A stretch of 64,000 bases of DNA from Candidatus Mediterraneibacter quadrami (GCA_019120575.1 DWUU01000048.1:78226-142225); one strand, 5' to 3'. Positions 37,915 to 47,111 are shown, counted from the stretch's first letter. Notes: generated by a model from the sequence alone, not told the origin. Numbers and translations: made by a program.

Positions 37915-37971
37915 TTGACCGACAGTCAGAAAGATGTTAATCTAACAGATGAAAAGGATGACCGCCGGTCA
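37915..37971 (+). promoter_or_regulatory. twin TetR-type operators over the biosynthetic operon promoter
   Basis: TGACCGACAGTCA (37916-37928) and TGACCGCCGGTCA (37959-37971) share the half-site TGACCG and are 43 bp apart centre to centre, about four helical turns. The first overlaps a -35 box TTGACC (37915-37920); a weak -10 (TAATCT, 37938-37943) follows at 17 bp. Binding would block RNA polymerase. The bound protein is most likely the adjacent TetR regulator (inference). Confidence 0.7.
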
Positions 37972-38005
37972 AAAAATGGTGAATGCGGTCGAAAAGGAGG
38001 AAATT

Positions 38006-38338
38006 ATGACCTACGCAGATATGTTTTCAAGAGTTAAAGGAATGCTGATGGATGCGGATGTGAGCGATATTCATGAACATCTGGCGTATCAGTTCAATAT
38101 CACCGGAGAGGCGGAAGGAATCTTCTACGCCGAAGTGAAGGACGGAAAGCTCTCCATTGAGCCGTACGAGTATTTCGACCGGGATGCGATGTTCACCTGC
38201 AGCGCGGAGACTCTGTTCAAGATCGCGGACGGGAAGACGGATCCGATTCTGGCGGTGACGCTCGGGAAACTGAAAGTAGAAGGAAATATTGATAAAGCGC
38301 TGAAACTGAAGGACCTCATTAACAGCAGGAGAAAGTAA
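38006..38338 (+). CDS. SCP2 sterol-binding-domain protein
   Basis: 110 residues from ATG 38006, which follows AAAGGAGG by 5 nt. HLAYQFNITGEAEGIFYAEVKDG...DAMFTCSAETLFKIADGKTDP...LGKLKVEGNIDKALKLKDLI is the complete SCP2-like fold, a small hydrophobic-pocket protein that carries lipids or acyl chains. It is first in the operon with the hydrolase, condensation protein, ACP and ligase. It may hold the acyl substrate or product; that is inference from context. Confidence 0.88.
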   Translation: MTYADMFSRVKGMLMDADVSDIHEHLAYQFNITGEAEGIFYAEVKDGKLSIEPYEYFDRDAMFTCSAETLFKIADGKTDPILAVTLGKLKVEGNIDKALKLKDLINSRRK

Positions 38339-38362
38339 TCACATCAGAAGGAGATGCAGGCA

Positions 38363-39307
38363 ATGAGCAGGATACTGAAAATTGCGGCGGCTCTTCTCGG
38401 GTCGGCGGCAGCGGCGGAAGTCGCGGGAAGCGCCTACCTGTACAGAAGGACCATGATCCGCTATAACGCGAAGACAGAACGGACGATGAAGATGTCCGGC
38501 GTGGACTGGGAGAAATATATTCCCATGATGAAGGAACGCAGGGAGTGGATGATGGAACAGCCCCACGAGGATGTGTGGATCACGTCCCACGACGGCCTGA
38601 AGCTTCACGGTACATATTTTAAAGGTGATGAGGGAAATAAAGCCGTGATCTGCTTCCACGGATATACGAGCGAAGGACTCAATGATTACGGAAGCCTTTC
38701 CAATTACTATCTGAAGCACGGGTTCCGGATGCTGCTCATCGACCTGCGGGCGCACGGAAGGAGCGAGGGCGAGCATATCGGATTCGGAAATATGGACCGG
38801 CTGGACGGGAAGCGCTGGGTCGAGTGGATGATCGAAAAGATCGGCGACGACGCACAGATCATCCTTCACGGCAATTCCATGGGAAGCGCCACGGTCTGCA
38901 TGATGAGCGGGCTGGATCTGCCGCCCCAGGTAAAAGGGATTATTTCCGACTGTGCATTTACGTCCATGAAGGATGTATTCACCCATGTGCTCCACAGCAT
39001 GTACCACATTCCGGCGTTCCCCATGCTGCAGCTTGCGGACTGGGCGAATAAAAGACAGGTCGGCTACGGCCTTGACGACTGCGATTCATCCAGGGAAGTA
39101 AGGCGCGCAAAAGTGCCGTTCCTCTTCATCCACGGGAAAGAGGATGTGTTCGTTCCCTGCTGGATGACGGAGAAGATCTATGAGAACTGCGCGGCGCCGA
39201 AGACGAAGTTCATCGTCGAGGGCGCGGGACACGGGGAAAGCTACTACAAGGACACCGAAGGATATGAGAAAGCCATGGATTCATTTTTAGGAGGAGTCAT
39301 AAAATGA
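38363..39307 (+). CDS. alpha/beta hydrolase with N-terminal membrane anchor
   Basis: 314 residues from ATG 38363 (GAAGGAG 9 nt upstream). The N-terminal ~22 residues (ILKIAAALLGSAAAAEVAG) form an uncleaved signal anchor. The alpha/beta hydrolase core has VICFHGYTSEG (oxyanion loop), the nucleophile elbow HGNSMGSA, DLRAHGRSEG, LFIHGKEDVFVP (acid) and a late GAGHGESY (His). It could be a thioesterase or acyltransferase for the cluster product, or act on lipids at the membrane. It overlaps the condensation gene by 4 bp. Confidence 0.88.
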   Translation: MSRILKIAAALLGSAAAAEVAGSAYLYRRTMIRYNAKTERTMKMSGVDWEKYIPMMKERREWMMEQPHEDVWITSHDGLKLHGTYFKGDEGNKAVICFHGYTSEGLNDYGSLSNYYLKHGFRMLLIDLRAHGRSEGEHIGFGNMDRLDGKRWVEWMIEKIGDDAQIILHGNSMGSATVCMMSGLDLPPQVKGIISDCAFTSMKDVFTHVLHSMYHIPAFPMLQLADWANKRQVGYGLDDCDSSREVRRAKVPFLFIHGKEDVFVPCWMTEKIYENCAAPKTKFIVEGAGHGESYYKDTEGYEKAMDSFLGGVIK

Positions 39308-40710
39308 TGAGGACAAGAAAGGGATACAAAGTATACCCGCTGACTGTAGCACAGAGATTTCATCTTTTCTATCTGCCGTACAGCCCGACCGCGGCCGTGC
39401 TGAACATCGGTACCAGCCTGACCATCGAGGTCGAGATCGACTGGGACGTACTGAAACAGTCCATCAACAAAGCCTATGAGCGGAGTGAAGGGATGCGGAT
39501 CCGTTTCGCGAAAGATAAAGAAGGCAACTATTATCAGTACATCGTGGATCATGAGGATCAGGACATCGAATTCGTGGACTTCACCGGAAAGACCATGGAG
39601 GAAGCTGAGGAGATCATGAAGGAGTGGACGAGAGTTCCCTTCAAGATGACGGATACCCAGCTTACGAGAGTTGTCATGATCAAGACGCCGGACGGTTTCA
39701 GCGGCGTCTATTTCCTGGGACATCATATGATCGTGGACGCCCAGTCCCTGATCGCATTCCTCAAGGACATCATTGAGATCTACTGTAATGCGAAATACGA
39801 AGGCGTTCCCTATCCGAAGGAGATGACCTCCTATATCGAACAGCTCCAGAAAGATCTGGCGTACGAGGCCGGCAGCAGGGCGCAGGCAAGAGACGCCGAG
39901 TACTTTGAGAAGGAGATCGAGAAAGGCGAGCCGATCTTCAGCGGCATCAACGGCCGGGACAAGCTGGAGGCGGCAAGGGAGATGTTTAAGAATCCGGAGC
40001 TGCGTTCCGCGTTCAGCGCAAGCGACGACACGAAATCAGCCCTGGATATCTTCCACCTGGAAGAGGAGCCGACACAGCGCCTGATGGATTTCTGTGAGAA
40101 ATATCATGTATCGCTGGCATGTCTGCTGCTGATGGGCCTGAGGACCTACCTGCAGAAAATGAACGGATTCGAGGACGTGTCCATCAACAACGCCATCGCA
40201 AGACGCGCTACACTGAAGGAGAAGAAATGCGGCGGTACAAGGATCCACTCCTTCCCGCTGCGGACCATTTTCCCGGAGGATATGAAGTTCATCGACGGCG
40301 TGTTCGCGATCCGCGACAAGCAGAATGAGATCTTCCGTCATGCAAACTATGACCCGACTGCGTATTTTGCGCACCGTCATAAAGTATACCCGCAGCCCCA
40401 TGCAGGACTGACCTACGAGCAGATCTCCCTGACGTATCAGCCGCTTACACTGAAAGAGAAGGGACTCAACGATCTGGGCGACATCCGGTACAAGACGAAA
40501 TGGTATCCTAACGGATCCTGCCCGCAGGCAATGTACCTGACCGTAATGCACCGGCCGGAGGATAACGGACTGGACTTCAACTTCGAGCATCAGATCAAGG
40601 CGGTGTCGAGAGAAGAACTGGAATACCTGTACTACTATCTGTGCAAGATCATGTTCAAGGGTGCGGAGAATCCGGACCTGACCATCGGAGAGATCATTAA
40701 GTTAGTATAG
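39304..40710 (+). CDS. stand-alone condensation-domain protein
   Basis: 468 residues resembling a single NRPS condensation (or related acyltransferase) domain with nothing attached. The active-site motif HHMIVDAQS (His140-His141, Asp145) is HHxxxD with Ala instead of the usual Gly. VYPLTVAQRFHLFYL at the start matches the C1 region (PLTxAQ). Such enzymes join a carrier-bound acyl group to an amine or alcohol. With a free ACP and ligase beside it, it likely accepts the ACP-bound acyl chain. The acceptor is unknown. Confidence 0.88.
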   Translation: MMRTRKGYKVYPLTVAQRFHLFYLPYSPTAAVLNIGTSLTIEVEIDWDVLKQSINKAYERSEGMRIRFAKDKEGNYYQYIVDHEDQDIEFVDFTGKTMEEAEEIMKEWTRVPFKMTDTQLTRVVMIKTPDGFSGVYFLGHHMIVDAQSLIAFLKDIIEIYCNAKYEGVPYPKEMTSYIEQLQKDLAYEAGSRAQARDAEYFEKEIEKGEPIFSGINGRDKLEAAREMFKNPELRSAFSASDDTKSALDIFHLEEEPTQRLMDFCEKYHVSLACLLLMGLRTYLQKMNGFEDVSINNAIARRATLKEKKCGGTRIHSFPLRTIFPEDMKFIDGVFAIRDKQNEIFRHANYDPTAYFAHRHKVYPQPHAGLTYEQISLTYQPLTLKEKGLNDLGDIRYKTKWYPNGSCPQAMYLTVMHRPEDNGLDFNFEHQIKAVSREELEYLYYYLCKIMFKGAENPDLTIGEIIKLV

Positions 40711-40755
40711 GGCCGGACGCAGAAAATAAATTTTACAGAGAAAAGGAGAAAGATC

Positions 40756-40989
40756 ATGTTTGAGAAATTAGTAGATATCATCTGCAACTATGTTGAAGTA
40801 GAGCCGGAGAACATCCATCCGGAGTCTCGTTTCATGGAAGACCTGGGCTTCACATCATTTGACTTTATGAGCATGCTCGGCGAGATCGAGGACGAATTCG
40901 ATGTGGAAGTAGAGCAGGCAGAAGCTGCAAACATCCGTACAGTGGGAGAAGCGGCGGCATATCTTGAGAAACTGTCATCCGAGTCATAA
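40756..40989 (+). CDS. acyl/peptidyl carrier protein
   Basis: Acidic carrier protein of 77 residues. The phosphopantetheine site is DLGFTSFDFM with Ser34, a variant of the common DSL sequence. VEVEPENIHPESRFMEDLG and the final helix VGEAAAYLEKL are standard. AAAGGAGAAAGATC precedes ATG. It lies between the condensation protein and the AMP-ligase and is presumably loaded by the latter. Its separate nature and DFM after the Ser set it apart from the FabD-type ACP sequence. Confidence 0.94.
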   Translation: MFEKLVDIICNYVEVEPENIHPESRFMEDLGFTSFDFMSMLGEIEDEFDVEVEQAEAANIRTVGEAAAYLEKLSSES

Positions 40990-41014
40990 GCTGGGGAAAG
41001 GGAAGGGAAGATCT

Positions 41015-42523
41015 ATGCTTTGTACGACAGTCCGCCAGATCCTGGCCAACACAGAGAAAAAATACGGTCCGGAAGACGCGGTCCGCTATAAGATCAGTAA
41101 AAATGAGATCGAGGCAAAAACATATACACAGTTAAAAGAGGACAGCGAAAGCTTTTCCAATGTCCTGAAAAACCTGGGCGAGCAGGGGAGTCACATTTCC
41201 GTGATCGGCGCCACATCTTATCCGTGGCTTGTGACCTACTTCGGAACGGTCAACAGCGGCAGCGTGATCGTGCCGCTGGACGTGAATCTTCCGGCGGAGG
41301 ATGTATGTGATCTGATCGACCGGTCTGATTCAACCATCCTGGTGTATGATGAAGTGAGAAAAGACGTGGCGGCGATCGCAAAAGAACGCTGCCCGAAACT
41401 GAAAACCCTGATCTCCATGCAGCAGGCGGAGCATGACGACCATGCGTCTTCCTGGCGGAAGCTGCTGGAGGAGAACCGGGGCGGCTTCGAGTATGAGCCG
41501 GAACCGGACCAGCTGTGTACGATCATGTTTACATCCGGGACAACGGGGAAGAGCAAGGGTGTTATGCTCACTCACAGAAATGTGGCGGAGAATGCGACCT
41601 GCCTGGATATGAAGATCCCGGAGCGGACGGTGATCCTGTCCGTGCTGCCGATCCATCACGCATACTGCCTGAGCATGGATGTCCTGAAAGGCATTTCCCT
41701 CGGGTCCGTGATCTGCATCAATGATTCTCTGATGCGTGTGGCGAAGAATATCAAACTCTTCAAGCCGGAAATGATCCTGATGGTGCCTCTGATGATCGAG
41801 ACCATGGCGAAGAAGCTGGAGGAGGCCTCCCTTCTGCCGGCGAAGATCGTCAAGAGCCAGGTGTTCGGGAAGCAGCTGCACACCATCTGCAGCGGCGGGG
41901 CATATCTGGATCCGGCATACATCGACCTGTTTAATAAATACGACATCACCATCCTGCAGGGTTACGGCATGACCGAATGCGCGCCGGTCATCAGCACGAC
42001 GGTCAGCTGGAACATCCGCAAGGATTCCGTGGGTCAGCTCATCCCGAACTGCGAGGCAAAGACCGTGGACGGCGAGCTCTGGGTGCGGGGAAGCAGTGTG
42101 ATGCAGGGATACTATAAGATGCCGGAGGAGACCGCCGAGACACTGGAAGACGGCTGGCTCAAGACCGGGGATCTGGGCTATGCGGACGAGGACGGATTCG
42201 TCTATCTGACCGGCCGCAAGAAGAACCTGATCATCACTAAGAACGGTGAAAACGTTTCTCCGGAGGAACTGGAGAATGCGCTCAGTACGAACCGCCTGGT
42301 GGGCGAGGTGCTGGTGCGCGAGAAGAACGGCGTCATCGAGGCCGAGATCTATCCGGATCAGGACTATGTAAAGAAGAAACGGATCAAAGACGTGCGGGCA
42401 AAACTGCAGGAGGTTATCGATGAGTATAACCTGAAGGCGGCGCCGCAGAAAAAGATCTACAGCCTGATCGTAAGGGATACGGAGTTCGAGAAGACAACAA
42501 CAAGAAAGATCAAGAGATTTTAA
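41015..42523 (+). CDS. AMP-dependent acyl ligase (adenylation enzyme)
   Basis: 502 residues from ATG 41015 (AAGGGAAG upstream). It is an ANL-family enzyme: FTSGTTGKSKGVML (P-loop, about 172-185), GYGMTECAPV, WLKTGDLGYADEDG, GRKKNLIITKNGENVSPEE and a C-terminal catalytic Lys in TTRKIKRF. The best family match by eye is long-chain fatty-acid ligases rather than amino-acid adenylation domains, so it probably activates a fatty acid onto the ACP. Last gene of the operon, before a strong bidirectional terminator. Confidence 0.92.
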   Translation: MLCTTVRQILANTEKKYGPEDAVRYKISKNEIEAKTYTQLKEDSESFSNVLKNLGEQGSHISVIGATSYPWLVTYFGTVNSGSVIVPLDVNLPAEDVCDLIDRSDSTILVYDEVRKDVAAIAKERCPKLKTLISMQQAEHDDHASSWRKLLEENRGGFEYEPEPDQLCTIMFTSGTTGKSKGVMLTHRNVAENATCLDMKIPERTVILSVLPIHHAYCLSMDVLKGISLGSVICINDSLMRVAKNIKLFKPEMILMVPLMIETMAKKLEEASLLPAKIVKSQVFGKQLHTICSGGAYLDPAYIDLFNKYDITILQGYGMTECAPVISTTVSWNIRKDSVGQLIPNCEAKTVDGELWVRGSSVMQGYYKMPEETAETLEDGWLKTGDLGYADEDGFVYLTGRKKNLIITKNGENVSPEELENALSTNRLVGEVLVREKNGVIEAEIYPDQDYVKKKRIKDVRAKLQEVIDEYNLKAAPQKKIYSLIVRDTEFEKTTTRKIKRF

Positions 42524-42557
42524 AAAACTGAGCGGTTTTTGAGCCGCTCAGTTTTTT
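42522..42557. terminator. bidirectional terminator between ligase and lacI-type gene
   Basis: AAAAAACTGAGCGG/CCGCTCAGTTTTTT, 14-bp perfect stem with an 8-nt loop and T-runs for both strands. It starts inside the ligase stop codon and serves the convergent LacI gene as well. Confidence 0.92.
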
Positions 42558-42562
42558 GCGTA

Positions 42563-43582
42563 TCAGAACAGAGAAACAACAGACTGCCGTGCAACGATCT
42601 CAACGTTTGTTGTTACTTTGGAAGGACCGGACAGCGTTCCGGTCTGTATTTTTTCGAGAAGAAGATTCACTGCGGTAGTTGCCTTTTCCGTCACATTCTG
42701 TGAAACAGAGGAAAGTTTGGGATAAGTATACTGGCACAGTGAAAGGTTATCATATCCCATGATAGACAGATCGATGGGGATCCGGCATCCGCCGAGCCGT
42801 GCGCCTTCCATAACACCGATAGCACATATATCGGCCGTTGTGACGGCAGCAGTAGCGCGGTTGCGCGATGAGGCAAGCATTTTTCCGGCTTCGATCCCGC
42901 CTTCGTACGAAGGGGGAACCGGATAGACAAGTTCCGGACGGTATTGGATCCCGTTTTCTTCCAGTGCCTGTCTGTATCCCTCAAAACGGCGGGATATAAC
43001 AACACCGGTACCGCGGTCTCCGATGAATGCGATCTGCTGGTGGCCGTTGTTTATGATATATTTTGTCGCCAGATATAATCCCTGCTGATCATCAGAACAT
43101 ATGTTGATCAGATCAGGATCGGTGATCGCACTGTCAAATACAGCGATCGGACAGGAAGCTACAGGTAGAAACTCTTCCAGATACTGATCGCAGTTCGGGT
43201 ACAGAAAAATGATCCCGTCCACGCTCCAGTTCTTCAGCAATACAGACAGATCGGACAGGCTGAAGATAGAACGGACAAGGATGTAGTAACCCTGATTGCG
43301 CAGTTCCCGCTCGATCGTTCCTACCATTGAACTGATATAGGGGTTTTCCAGAAAATTGATCTCAGGTTCCGGCTCGTGCCAGGTAATGATGACGCCGATG
43401 ATGTTAGTCTTGCGGTTTGTAAGACTGCGGGCGCTGAGGTTTGGGACGTAGCCGGATTCTTTGATGATAGCATTTATGCGGGCAGCGGTCTGGGGGGATA
43501 CCCGGTTTGTTTTTTTATTGATCACATTTGATACCGTCATCATACTGACGCCGGCTTTTTCTGCAATGTCTTTTAGGGTCAT
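42563..43582 (-). CDS. LacI-family transcriptional regulator
   Basis: 339 residues. The N-terminal MTLKDIAEKAGVSMMTVSNV is the LacI helix-turn-helix, with the hinge SARSLTNRKTN near residue 50-60. The periplasmic-binding-like core follows (VDGIIFLYPN, HQQIAFIGDR, IMGYDNLSLCQYTYP). It diverges from a sugar ABC importer and GH31 glycosidase, which it presumably represses until an oligosaccharide or sugar is present. GGAGGAACAATA precedes ATG. Confidence 0.93.
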   Translation of the reverse strand: MTLKDIAEKAGVSMMTVSNVINKKTNRVSPQTAARINAIIKESGYVPNLSARSLTNRKTNIIGVIITWHEPEPEINFLENPYISSMVGTIERELRNQGYYILVRSIFSLSDLSVLLKNWSVDGIIFLYPNCDQYLEEFLPVASCPIAVFDSAITDPDLINICSDDQQGLYLATKYIINNGHQQIAFIGDRGTGVVISRRFEGYRQALEENGIQYRPELVYPVPPSYEGGIEAGKMLASSRNRATAAVTTADICAIGVMEGARLGGCRIPIDLSIMGYDNLSLCQYTYPKLSSVSQNVTEKATTAVNLLLEKIQTGTLSGPSKVTTNVEIVARQSVVSLF

Positions 43583-43640
43583 TATTGTTCCTCCGTTTTC
43601 AGCGGATGTAGTTTCCGGATGAATAAAATATATGCTTAGA

Positions 43641-43870
43641 TTTATAAACTAAAATTAAAATAATAAATCCAGTTTATAAACTTATATATAAAACTGGTTT
43701 AACGGTTTATTATATTATATCTAAAATATAAATAAAATCAAGAAAAATCAAAAACACAAGTAATATTACACAAAAAATGGTATGAAAATATGTGAAATAA
43801 TACGAAAAAATATAAAAACATTGACATGCTGTTAGAGCGGTGGTACTTTTAGAATAGATTTAGCGCTAAA
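43641..43870. promoter_or_regulatory. operators and promoter between the LacI gene and the sugar importer
   Basis: AT-rich gap of about 350 bp. A -35 TTGACA (43821-43826) has a weak -10 at 17 bp (TACTTT, 43844-43849). A perfect CG-centred palindrome TTTAGCGCTAAA (43859-43870), typical of LacI-family sites, lies just after it. Further upstream are AGTTTATAAACT (43671-43682), inside the wider dyad CCAGTTT...AAACTGG (43669-43697), and a related half at 43641-43650. The latter could control the LacI gene itself. Confidence 0.65.
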
Positions 43871-43930
43871 CTTAAAGAGGGATGTTCCTAAGTATCAGGC
43901 CTGAAAATTAAAAGATGAGGAGTGAAAAAG

Positions 43931-45304
43931 ATGAAAAAGAAGTTCATGGCATTGTTAATGGCATCGGCTATGGCGGTCGGTCTGCTTTCAGGATGCGGCG
44001 GCGGTTCATCGGAGGAGAAGGAACAGGTAGAAGTTCCTACAGAACCGTTTGGAGATACGATCAAGTATGATCCGGCAGCTGAGATCAATAATGGAGAAGA
44101 TATTACGATTGAACTCTGGGAGTGGGGCAGCGACGATCTGTTCCAGGAGATCATCGATGGTTACACGGCAATGCATCCCAATGTAACTATCAAACTTGTA
44201 AATAACCCGTGGGAAGATTACTGGACGAAACTGCCGCTTGCGCTTGACGGAGAAGAAGGCCCGGCACTTTTCAATGTACATAACAGTTATCACGAGAACC
44301 TGATCAATTACATGGCTCCTCTTGAGATCCCGATCGAAGATCTTGAAGCGGATTTTACAGGCGTCAATGCTCATGTCATTGACGGAGAAGTATACTATAT
44401 CGATTACGGAATGATGACCGGAGCAGTATACTACAACAAGGATATGTGGGAGGCGGCTGGTCTCACAGAAGAGGATATCCCGAAGACATGGGATGAGCTG
44501 ATCGAAGTGGCTAAGAAGCTGACGATCAAAGACGGAGACACATTGATCCAGGCCGGATTAAACTTCAACGATGACTTCCATCAGAATTATCTTCTCGGCC
44601 TGAACTACCAGCTTGGCGAGAACCTGTTCCAGGATGATGGAAGAACGCCGAATGTTAATTCTGAGACAATGGTCCAGATCATGCAGATGCTTGTCGACAT
44701 GTACAGAGTAGACGGTATCGGTTCTGAGAACTTCGGAGAGAAGGCGCCAGACAGTTTCGGACAGGGCCAGTCAGCTATGGTGATCCAGTGGGGGCATTAC
44801 TATAACACGCTGAATACGACATGGAGCAATATTGATTTCGGTGTATTTGAGATCCCGACATTTGACGGAGAAGTTCCGTATGCATATAACCGCTATAATG
44901 GTGAGTCCACATTCGGCATCAATAAAAATGCCCCGGCAGACCAGCAGGCGGTTGCACAGGATTTCGTCAAATACTTCCTGGCGAATGATGATGCGCAGAT
45001 CGCATTTAATCTGGCTATGAGTACTTTCCCGGCGAAGAAATCGCTGGCCGACAGTGAAGAGGTTATGGCGAATCCGTCTCTGGCGATCCTGGCGGATCAC
45101 ATTGACCGCTATATCTGGCCGGGCCCGATGCCGGCTACCGTAGAAAATTCACTGAAAAAAGCCGGCCAGGATGTATTCTATAATGGCGTTGATATTCAGA
45201 CTGCACTGGATGAAGCACAGGAGTCTATTGTCAGAGATATGAGAAACAGCTCCTTTGAATCTGTAGAAAATCTCTATACTTATGCGTCAGAGAGAACCCA
45301 GTAA
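43931..45304 (+). CDS. sugar ABC transporter substrate-binding lipoprotein
   Basis: 457 residues from ATG 43931 (GAGGAG 8 nt upstream; the GTG at 43922 is too close). Lipoprotein signal MKKKFMALLMASAMAVGLLSGC, lipobox LLSGC, then a Gly/Ser/Glu linker. The mature part is a family 1 solute-binding protein: ITIELWEWGSDDLFQEII, WTKLPLALDGEEGPALFNVHN, AVYYNKDMWEAAGLTEEDIPKTWDEL. Likely binds a mono- or oligosaccharide for the two permeases downstream and is tethered outside the cell. A stem-loop after the stop probably keeps its mRNA level above that of the permeases. Confidence 0.95.
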   Translation: MKKKFMALLMASAMAVGLLSGCGGGSSEEKEQVEVPTEPFGDTIKYDPAAEINNGEDITIELWEWGSDDLFQEIIDGYTAMHPNVTIKLVNNPWEDYWTKLPLALDGEEGPALFNVHNSYHENLINYMAPLEIPIEDLEADFTGVNAHVIDGEVYYIDYGMMTGAVYYNKDMWEAAGLTEEDIPKTWDELIEVAKKLTIKDGDTLIQAGLNFNDDFHQNYLLGLNYQLGENLFQDDGRTPNVNSETMVQIMQMLVDMYRVDGIGSENFGEKAPDSFGQGQSAMVIQWGHYYNTLNTTWSNIDFGVFEIPTFDGEVPYAYNRYNGESTFGINKNAPADQQAVAQDFVKYFLANDDAQIAFNLAMSTFPAKKSLADSEEVMANPSLAILADHIDRYIWPGPMPATVENSLKKAGQDVFYNGVDIQTALDEAQESIVRDMRNSSFESVENLYTYASERTQ

Positions 45305-45330
45305 ACAGAATGGCAGCAGATGATGCCGGA

Positions 45331-45360
45331 TCAGCACCGGGTCAAAAGGCCCGGTGCTGA
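45331..45360 (+). other. stem-loop after the substrate-binding-protein gene
   Basis: TCAGCACCGGG/CCCGGTGCTGA with a small loop, no T-run. Placement between the binding protein and first permease is typical of an mRNA 3' stabiliser or partial attenuator. Confidence 0.75.
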
Positions 45361-45393
45361 TGATTATCAGAAAAGGATGGGGAGGAGGATTCT

Positions 45394-46272
45394 ATGTTTA
45401 AAAAATCACATCCTCTGCAGAGCAAGAGCGAGATTATCCTTCGGAATATCGTTGTGGTGGCAATGGTCATTTTCTTTACGGTTTTTCTGATCGTGCCTAT
45501 CGCTATTGCGTTTGCGGGAAGCTTCCATGACTGGAACCCACTGAGCGGAACTTACAATTTTCTCGGGGTTCAGAACTATATTGATGTATTTACAAGCGGA
45601 CTGTTCTGGAATTCCATGCTGAACACGCTTATATTTTCTGTTGTTGTTATTATTTTCCGTGTGGGGCTGGGACTTGCCATTGCCTATGCGATCTACTCGA
45701 CACTGGTGAAGCATAAAAGCTTTTTCCGTGCCGTTTATTATATGCCGGTTGTCACACCGATGGTTGCGGTAGCTTTTGTGTGGAAATTTATGTATAATCC
45801 GCAGATCGGTACCATTAATCAGATATTCGGTCTGGATGTGAACTGGCTGATGAATCCGAAAACCGCGCTGGCGGCGGTCATGATCATGACAATATGGAAA
45901 GATTTCGGATATGCGGTTGTTATGTATATGGCAGGTCTTTACTCACTTCCGGCGGATGCGCTTGAAGCGGCGAAAGTGGACGGGGCAAATGCATGGCAGA
46001 CATTTAAATATATTACATTTCCGTTGTTAAAACCGATGACGATGTTTGTAACGATCACGTCGATCATTTCCTATATTCAGGCATATGTCCAGATCCTGAT
46101 CATGACGGAAGGCGGTCCGGGAACAGCGACGTATCTGTCTTCCTATATCATTTATGACGAAGCGTTTGTAAAATATAATTTCGGATATGCTTCAGCGCTG
46201 TCATTTGTACTGTTTGTAATTACAGCGTTTTTCACATGGTTATCCTTCAGGGTATCCGGAAGCGAAGAGTAG
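45394..46272 (+). CDS. sugar ABC transporter permease (MalF/UgpA type)
   Basis: 292 residues with six transmembrane helices. The cytoplasmic EAA loop is YSLPADALEAAKVDGANAWQ, which contacts the ATPase. GTPTATY-like GGPGTATYLSSYIIYDEAF is the usual periplasmic turn before the last helices. GGGGAGGAGG precedes ATG. Partner of the next gene, from which it is separated by 11 bp. Confidence 0.94.
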   Translation: MFKKSHPLQSKSEIILRNIVVVAMVIFFTVFLIVPIAIAFAGSFHDWNPLSGTYNFLGVQNYIDVFTSGLFWNSMLNTLIFSVVVIIFRVGLGLAIAYAIYSTLVKHKSFFRAVYYMPVVTPMVAVAFVWKFMYNPQIGTINQIFGLDVNWLMNPKTALAAVMIMTIWKDFGYAVVMYMAGLYSLPADALEAAKVDGANAWQTFKYITFPLLKPMTMFVTITSIISYIQAYVQILIMTEGGPGTATYLSSYIIYDEAFVKYNFGYASALSFVLFVITAFFTWLSFRVSGSEE

Positions 46273-46283
46273 GAGGGAACGGC

Positions 46284-47105
46284 ATGACAAGAAAGATAAG
46301 CAAAATCGCATTGAATTTAATCCTGCTGCTGCTTGGTGTCGTTACAGTTTATCCATTTGTCTGGATGCTTGCGTCTTCATTTAAAAAGAACAGTGAGATC
46401 ATGGCACTGGAACAGCATCTTCTTCCGCAGATATTTACTGCAGAAAACTACATTAACATGAATGAACGCTTCAATTTTATGCGTTTTTTCGCGAACAGTT
46501 TATTTGTCACGATCGCGATTACGGTTATTGTGATCTATACGAGTACGATCTGCGGTTTTGTACTCAGCAAATATCGTTTTAAGGGCAGAAACCTTATATT
46601 CGGATTTGTGCTCTCTACGATGATGATCCCGTGGTGCGTTACGATCATTCCCAAATATTCCATGATCCAGGCGTTTGACTGGATGGACAGTTATAAAGCA
46701 CTGATCATTCCGGCGATGTTCAGCGGTTTCGGAATCTTTATGATGAAGCAGCACATCGCTTCACTGCCGGATGAGATATTGGAGGCGGCCAGAATAGACG
46801 GCGCCAATGAATTTTATATATTCCACAGGATTGTTTTCCCGATGTCAAAGAATGGTATTTCCAGTATTGCGATATTCCAGTTCCTCTGGGCTTGGGAAGA
46901 TTACCTCTGGCCTTACCTGGTTATCAATACACAGGAAAAACAGCTTCTGTCTGTCGGACTGAAAATGTTCAACGGACAGTATTCAACAGATTACGGTGCG
47001 CTGTTCGCGGCGACTGCGATCTCGATCATACCGGTCCTGCTGATCTATCTGTTCTTCCAGAAACAGTTTATTGCAGGTATTGCGGCATCGGCCGTAAAAG
47101 GATAA
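46284..47105 (+). CDS. sugar ABC transporter permease (MalG/UgpE type)
   Basis: 273 residues from ATG 46284 (AGGAGGG 6 nt upstream; an earlier in-frame start would overlap the previous gene without a site). It has six transmembrane helices and the EAA loop SLPDEILEAARIDGANEFYI. VTVYPFVWMLASSFKKNSEI at the start is typical of CUT1 second permeases. No ATP-binding gene is present in the cluster, so the importer must share a general MsmK-like ATPase encoded elsewhere. Confidence 0.94.
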   Translation: MTRKISKIALNLILLLLGVVTVYPFVWMLASSFKKNSEIMALEQHLLPQIFTAENYINMNERFNFMRFFANSLFVTIAITVIVIYTSTICGFVLSKYRFKGRNLIFGFVLSTMMIPWCVTIIPKYSMIQAFDWMDSYKALIIPAMFSGFGIFMMKQHIASLPDEILEAARIDGANEFYIFHRIVFPMSKNGISSIAIFQFLWAWEDYLWPYLVINTQEKQLLSVGLKMFNGQYSTDYGALFAATAISIIPVLLIYLFFQKQFIAGIAASAVKG

Positions 47106-47111
47106 TATGGG

